Origin: Pseudomonadota bacterium
Lineage (GTDB): Bacteria > Pseudomonadota > Alphaproteobacteria > Acetobacterales > Acetobacteraceae
Length of the DNA: 64,000 nucleotides
Reading direction: 5' to 3'
Assembly: GCA_021809435.1 (NCBI GenBank)
Contig: JAKBAD010000009.1
Coordinates: forward strand, 50,889-114,888
Positions 62,767-64,000 of the stretch are shown here, piece by piece; position 1 is the stretch's first letter; every line of letters starts with the position of its first letter. The notes under the pieces were generated by a model. It searched no databases. It was not told the DNA's origin and saw nothing but the letters and a program-made list of their open reading frames with translations. Made by a program: the position numbers and the translations under genes.

Positions 62767-63735
62767 ATGAAGGTTCTGCTGACCGGGGCGGCCGGGTTTA
62801 TTGGGTTTCACACCGCGCGCGCGCTGCTGGCGCGGGGCTGTGAGGTGGTGGGGGTCGATGACCTCAATGCTTATTATGATGTGCGGCTGAAGGCCGCGCG
62901 GCTGCGTGAGCTGGGGGCGGGGTTCAGGTTTCATCAGCTCGATATTGCTGACCATGAGGCGCTGGCCAAGCTGGGCGAGGGGGCGGCGCTGATTGTGCAT
63001 GTGGCGGCCCAGGCCGGGGTGCGCTACTCGCTGGAAAACCCGTTTGCCTATGCGGCCAGCAATCTCACGGGCCATCTCTCGGTGCTGGAGCTGGCGCGGC
63101 ATTCGCCCAGCGTGCGGCATGTGGTGTATGCCAGCTCGTCGTCGGTTTATGGCACGGGCGCGGTGCTGCCTTATTCGGAGGCGGAGCGGGCGGATAGGCC
63201 GTCATCGCTTTATGCCGCCACCAAGCGGGCCGATGAGCTGATGAGCGCGAGCTATACGCATCTGTTCGGGCTGAAGCAGACCGGGTTGCGGTTTTTTACC
63301 GTTTATGGCCCCTGGGGACGACCGGATATGGCGTATTTTGGGTTTGCCGAGGCGATTATGGCCGGCAGGCCGGTGACGCTTTATGAAAACGGCACGCTCA
63401 AGCGCGATTTCACCTATGTGGATGATATTGTGGCCGGGATTTTGGGGGTGATTGATCATCCGCCCGGGGATGAGGCGGCGCATCGGGTGTTCAATATCGG
63501 CAATAACCGCGCCGAGCTGGTGGGCGACCTGTTGGCGCTGCTGGAGCGCGAATTGGGGCGGCGGGCCGTGACCGTTAATCTGCCCAAGCCGCAAGCCGAC
63601 CCGGTGGAGACTTGCGCGGATGTGAGCGCGCTGAACGCGCTGTGTGGCTATGTGCCCGCAACCCGGCTGGATGAGGGGATACCGCGATTCGTGGAGTGGT
63701 ATAAGGCGTGGCGGGTTAAGCGCGAGACGATGTGA
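62767..63735 (+). CDS. NAD-dependent epimerase, UDP-glucuronate 4-epimerase type
   Basis: A 322-residue extended short-chain dehydrogenase. It starts MKVLLTGAAGFIGFHTARAL (NAD binding), has VHVAAQAGVRYSLENP, the catalytic serine-serine strand VYASSSSVYG, and YAATKRADELM with the tyrosine and lysine. The FTVYGPWGRPDMAYFGFAEA block is typical of UDP-glucuronate or UDP-glucose 4-epimerases that make sugars for capsule or lipopolysaccharide. It follows the isomerase gene by six bases, so the pair is probably a surface-polysaccharide operon. Confidence 0.92.
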   Translation: MKVLLTGAAGFIGFHTARALLARGCEVVGVDDLNAYYDVRLKAARLRELGAGFRFHQLDIADHEALAKLGEGAALIVHVAAQAGVRYSLENPFAYAASNLTGHLSVLELARHSPSVRHVVYASSSSVYGTGAVLPYSEAERADRPSSLYAATKRADELMSASYTHLFGLKQTGLRFFTVYGPWGRPDMAYFGFAEAIMAGRPVTLYENGTLKRDFTYVDDIVAGILGVIDHPPGDEAAHRVFNIGNNRAELVGDLLALLERELGRRAVTVNLPKPQADPVETCADVSALNALCGYVPATRLDEGIPRFVEWYKAWRVKRETM

Positions 63736-63738
63736 AAG

Positions 63739-63773
63739 ATCCCGGCCGGGGCACTGGCCGGGATATTTTTTTT
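63739..63773 (+). terminator. Rho-independent terminator of the epimerase gene
   Basis: Stem ATCCCGGCC/GGCCGGGAT with loop GGGGCACT, followed by AT and eight T bases. It begins three bases after the stop codon. Confidence 0.92.
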
Positions 63774-64000
63774 ATCGGGCGGTTTGCGCGGCGCGGCGAT
63801 GGGATGTTGCGGCGCAAAAGTTTTGTTTTGTTAAAAATCAAAGGCTTGTGAAATTTTTGGAGAAAAATTCCGATTTTTACTGTTGTCTGAGTTGACGTAT
63901 TTTGATTGATAATCTAAACGCTCGCTCCACCGGGGCGGCTGACTGTGTTGACGGTTAGCGGTTCTGGGGCTAAGATGGTTGCCTTGTTGGCGGGAGCGAT
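63774..64000. other. AT-rich end region without a visible gene
   Basis: After the terminator the sequence becomes distinctly AT-rich, with CGGCGCAAAAGTTTTG at about 63812 that recalls the outer arm of the dispersed repeat. TTGACG at 63892-63897 with TAAACG at 63915 could be a promoter reading to the right, but spacing and match are only fair. No open frame with a recognisable product is present. A gene probably starts beyond the right edge. Confidence 0.4.

Noticed and set aside
63810..63850. CGGCGCAAAAGTTTTGTTTTGTTAAAAATCAAAGG as a further copy of the dispersed repeat
   Set aside because: Only one arm-like segment; I could not find an inner hairpin, so it is not counted.

Overview
The window comes from a GC-rich Alphaproteobacterium, most likely in the Rhodospirillales/Acetobacteraceae range. 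The evidence is in gene order and protein type: infA-maf-RNase E/G-yacG, hsp20-DUF1150, tsaE-murU-addB-addA-trxA, pstB-phoU-phoB, the long (492-residue) NADP isocitrate dehydrogenase, a zf-CHCC protein beside polA, a DUF3734-type patatin divergent from 3-hydroxybutyrate dehydrogenase, and LexA boxes of the alphaproteobacterial GTTC-N7-GTTC type. The family assignment is inference. Most of the sequence is ordinary chromosomal core with short intergenic gaps. I see no prophage, insertion sequence, CRISPR array or rRNA.

Layout. 1-2.3 kb: start of dnaE at the edge and the def-fmt-truA operon (-). 2.3-7.2 kb: a heat-shock unit (hsp20-DUF1150), hisG-hisD, then infA-maf-RNase E/G-yacG. 7.2-13.7 kb: methyltransferase, EamA exporter, icd, polA and a zinc-finger protein (-). 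13.7-20.1 kb: a lipoprotein hydrolase, a UPF0280-like protein, an oxidoreductase-hydrolase pair, and an exported beta-propeller paired with a membrane fatty acid hydroxylase. 20.3-26.2 kb: argG, an NO-type truncated haemoglobin, recA and alaS. 26.3-27.8 kb: a small island of two convergent toxin-antitoxin modules. 27.8-33.5 kb: GNAT, rnd, aspS and a GDSL autotransporter. 33.5-35.9 kb: Pho-regulated pstB-phoU-phoB. 35.9-40.0 kb: a four-gene membrane glycosyltransferase operon (-). 40.1-43.1 kb: serC-serA (-). 43.2-45.4 kb: an Lrp regulator, an FNR-box-preceded small gene and a ferredoxin-NADP reductase. 45.5-53.7 kb: tsaE-murU-addBA and trxA-thioesterase. 53.8-59.8 kb: AIM24, murA, dcd, two tRNAs, HU, a cupin and parE. 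60-63.7 kb: patatin, bdhA, a sugar-phosphate isomerase and an epimerase.

The regulatory sites that can be read directly are a heat-shock promoter at hsp20, an NsrR-like NO-repressor site at the haemoglobin gene, LexA boxes at recA, tandem PHO boxes before pstB, and a perfect FNR-type box upstream of the small gene at 43.9 kb. Together they suggest a cell that deals with phosphate limitation, DNA damage, low oxygen and nitrosative stress.

The two observations at window scale are (1) a dispersed family of nested palindromes, about nine copies, all intergenic, with conserved outer arms (AAAAGTTTTTG) and inner hairpins whose tip (CTTTTT/AAAAAG) is constant while the GC stem differs from copy to copy but stays complementary; and (2) a reversal of GC skew near 39.5-40.0 kb that does not depend on coding strand and has no recognisable replication origin beside it.
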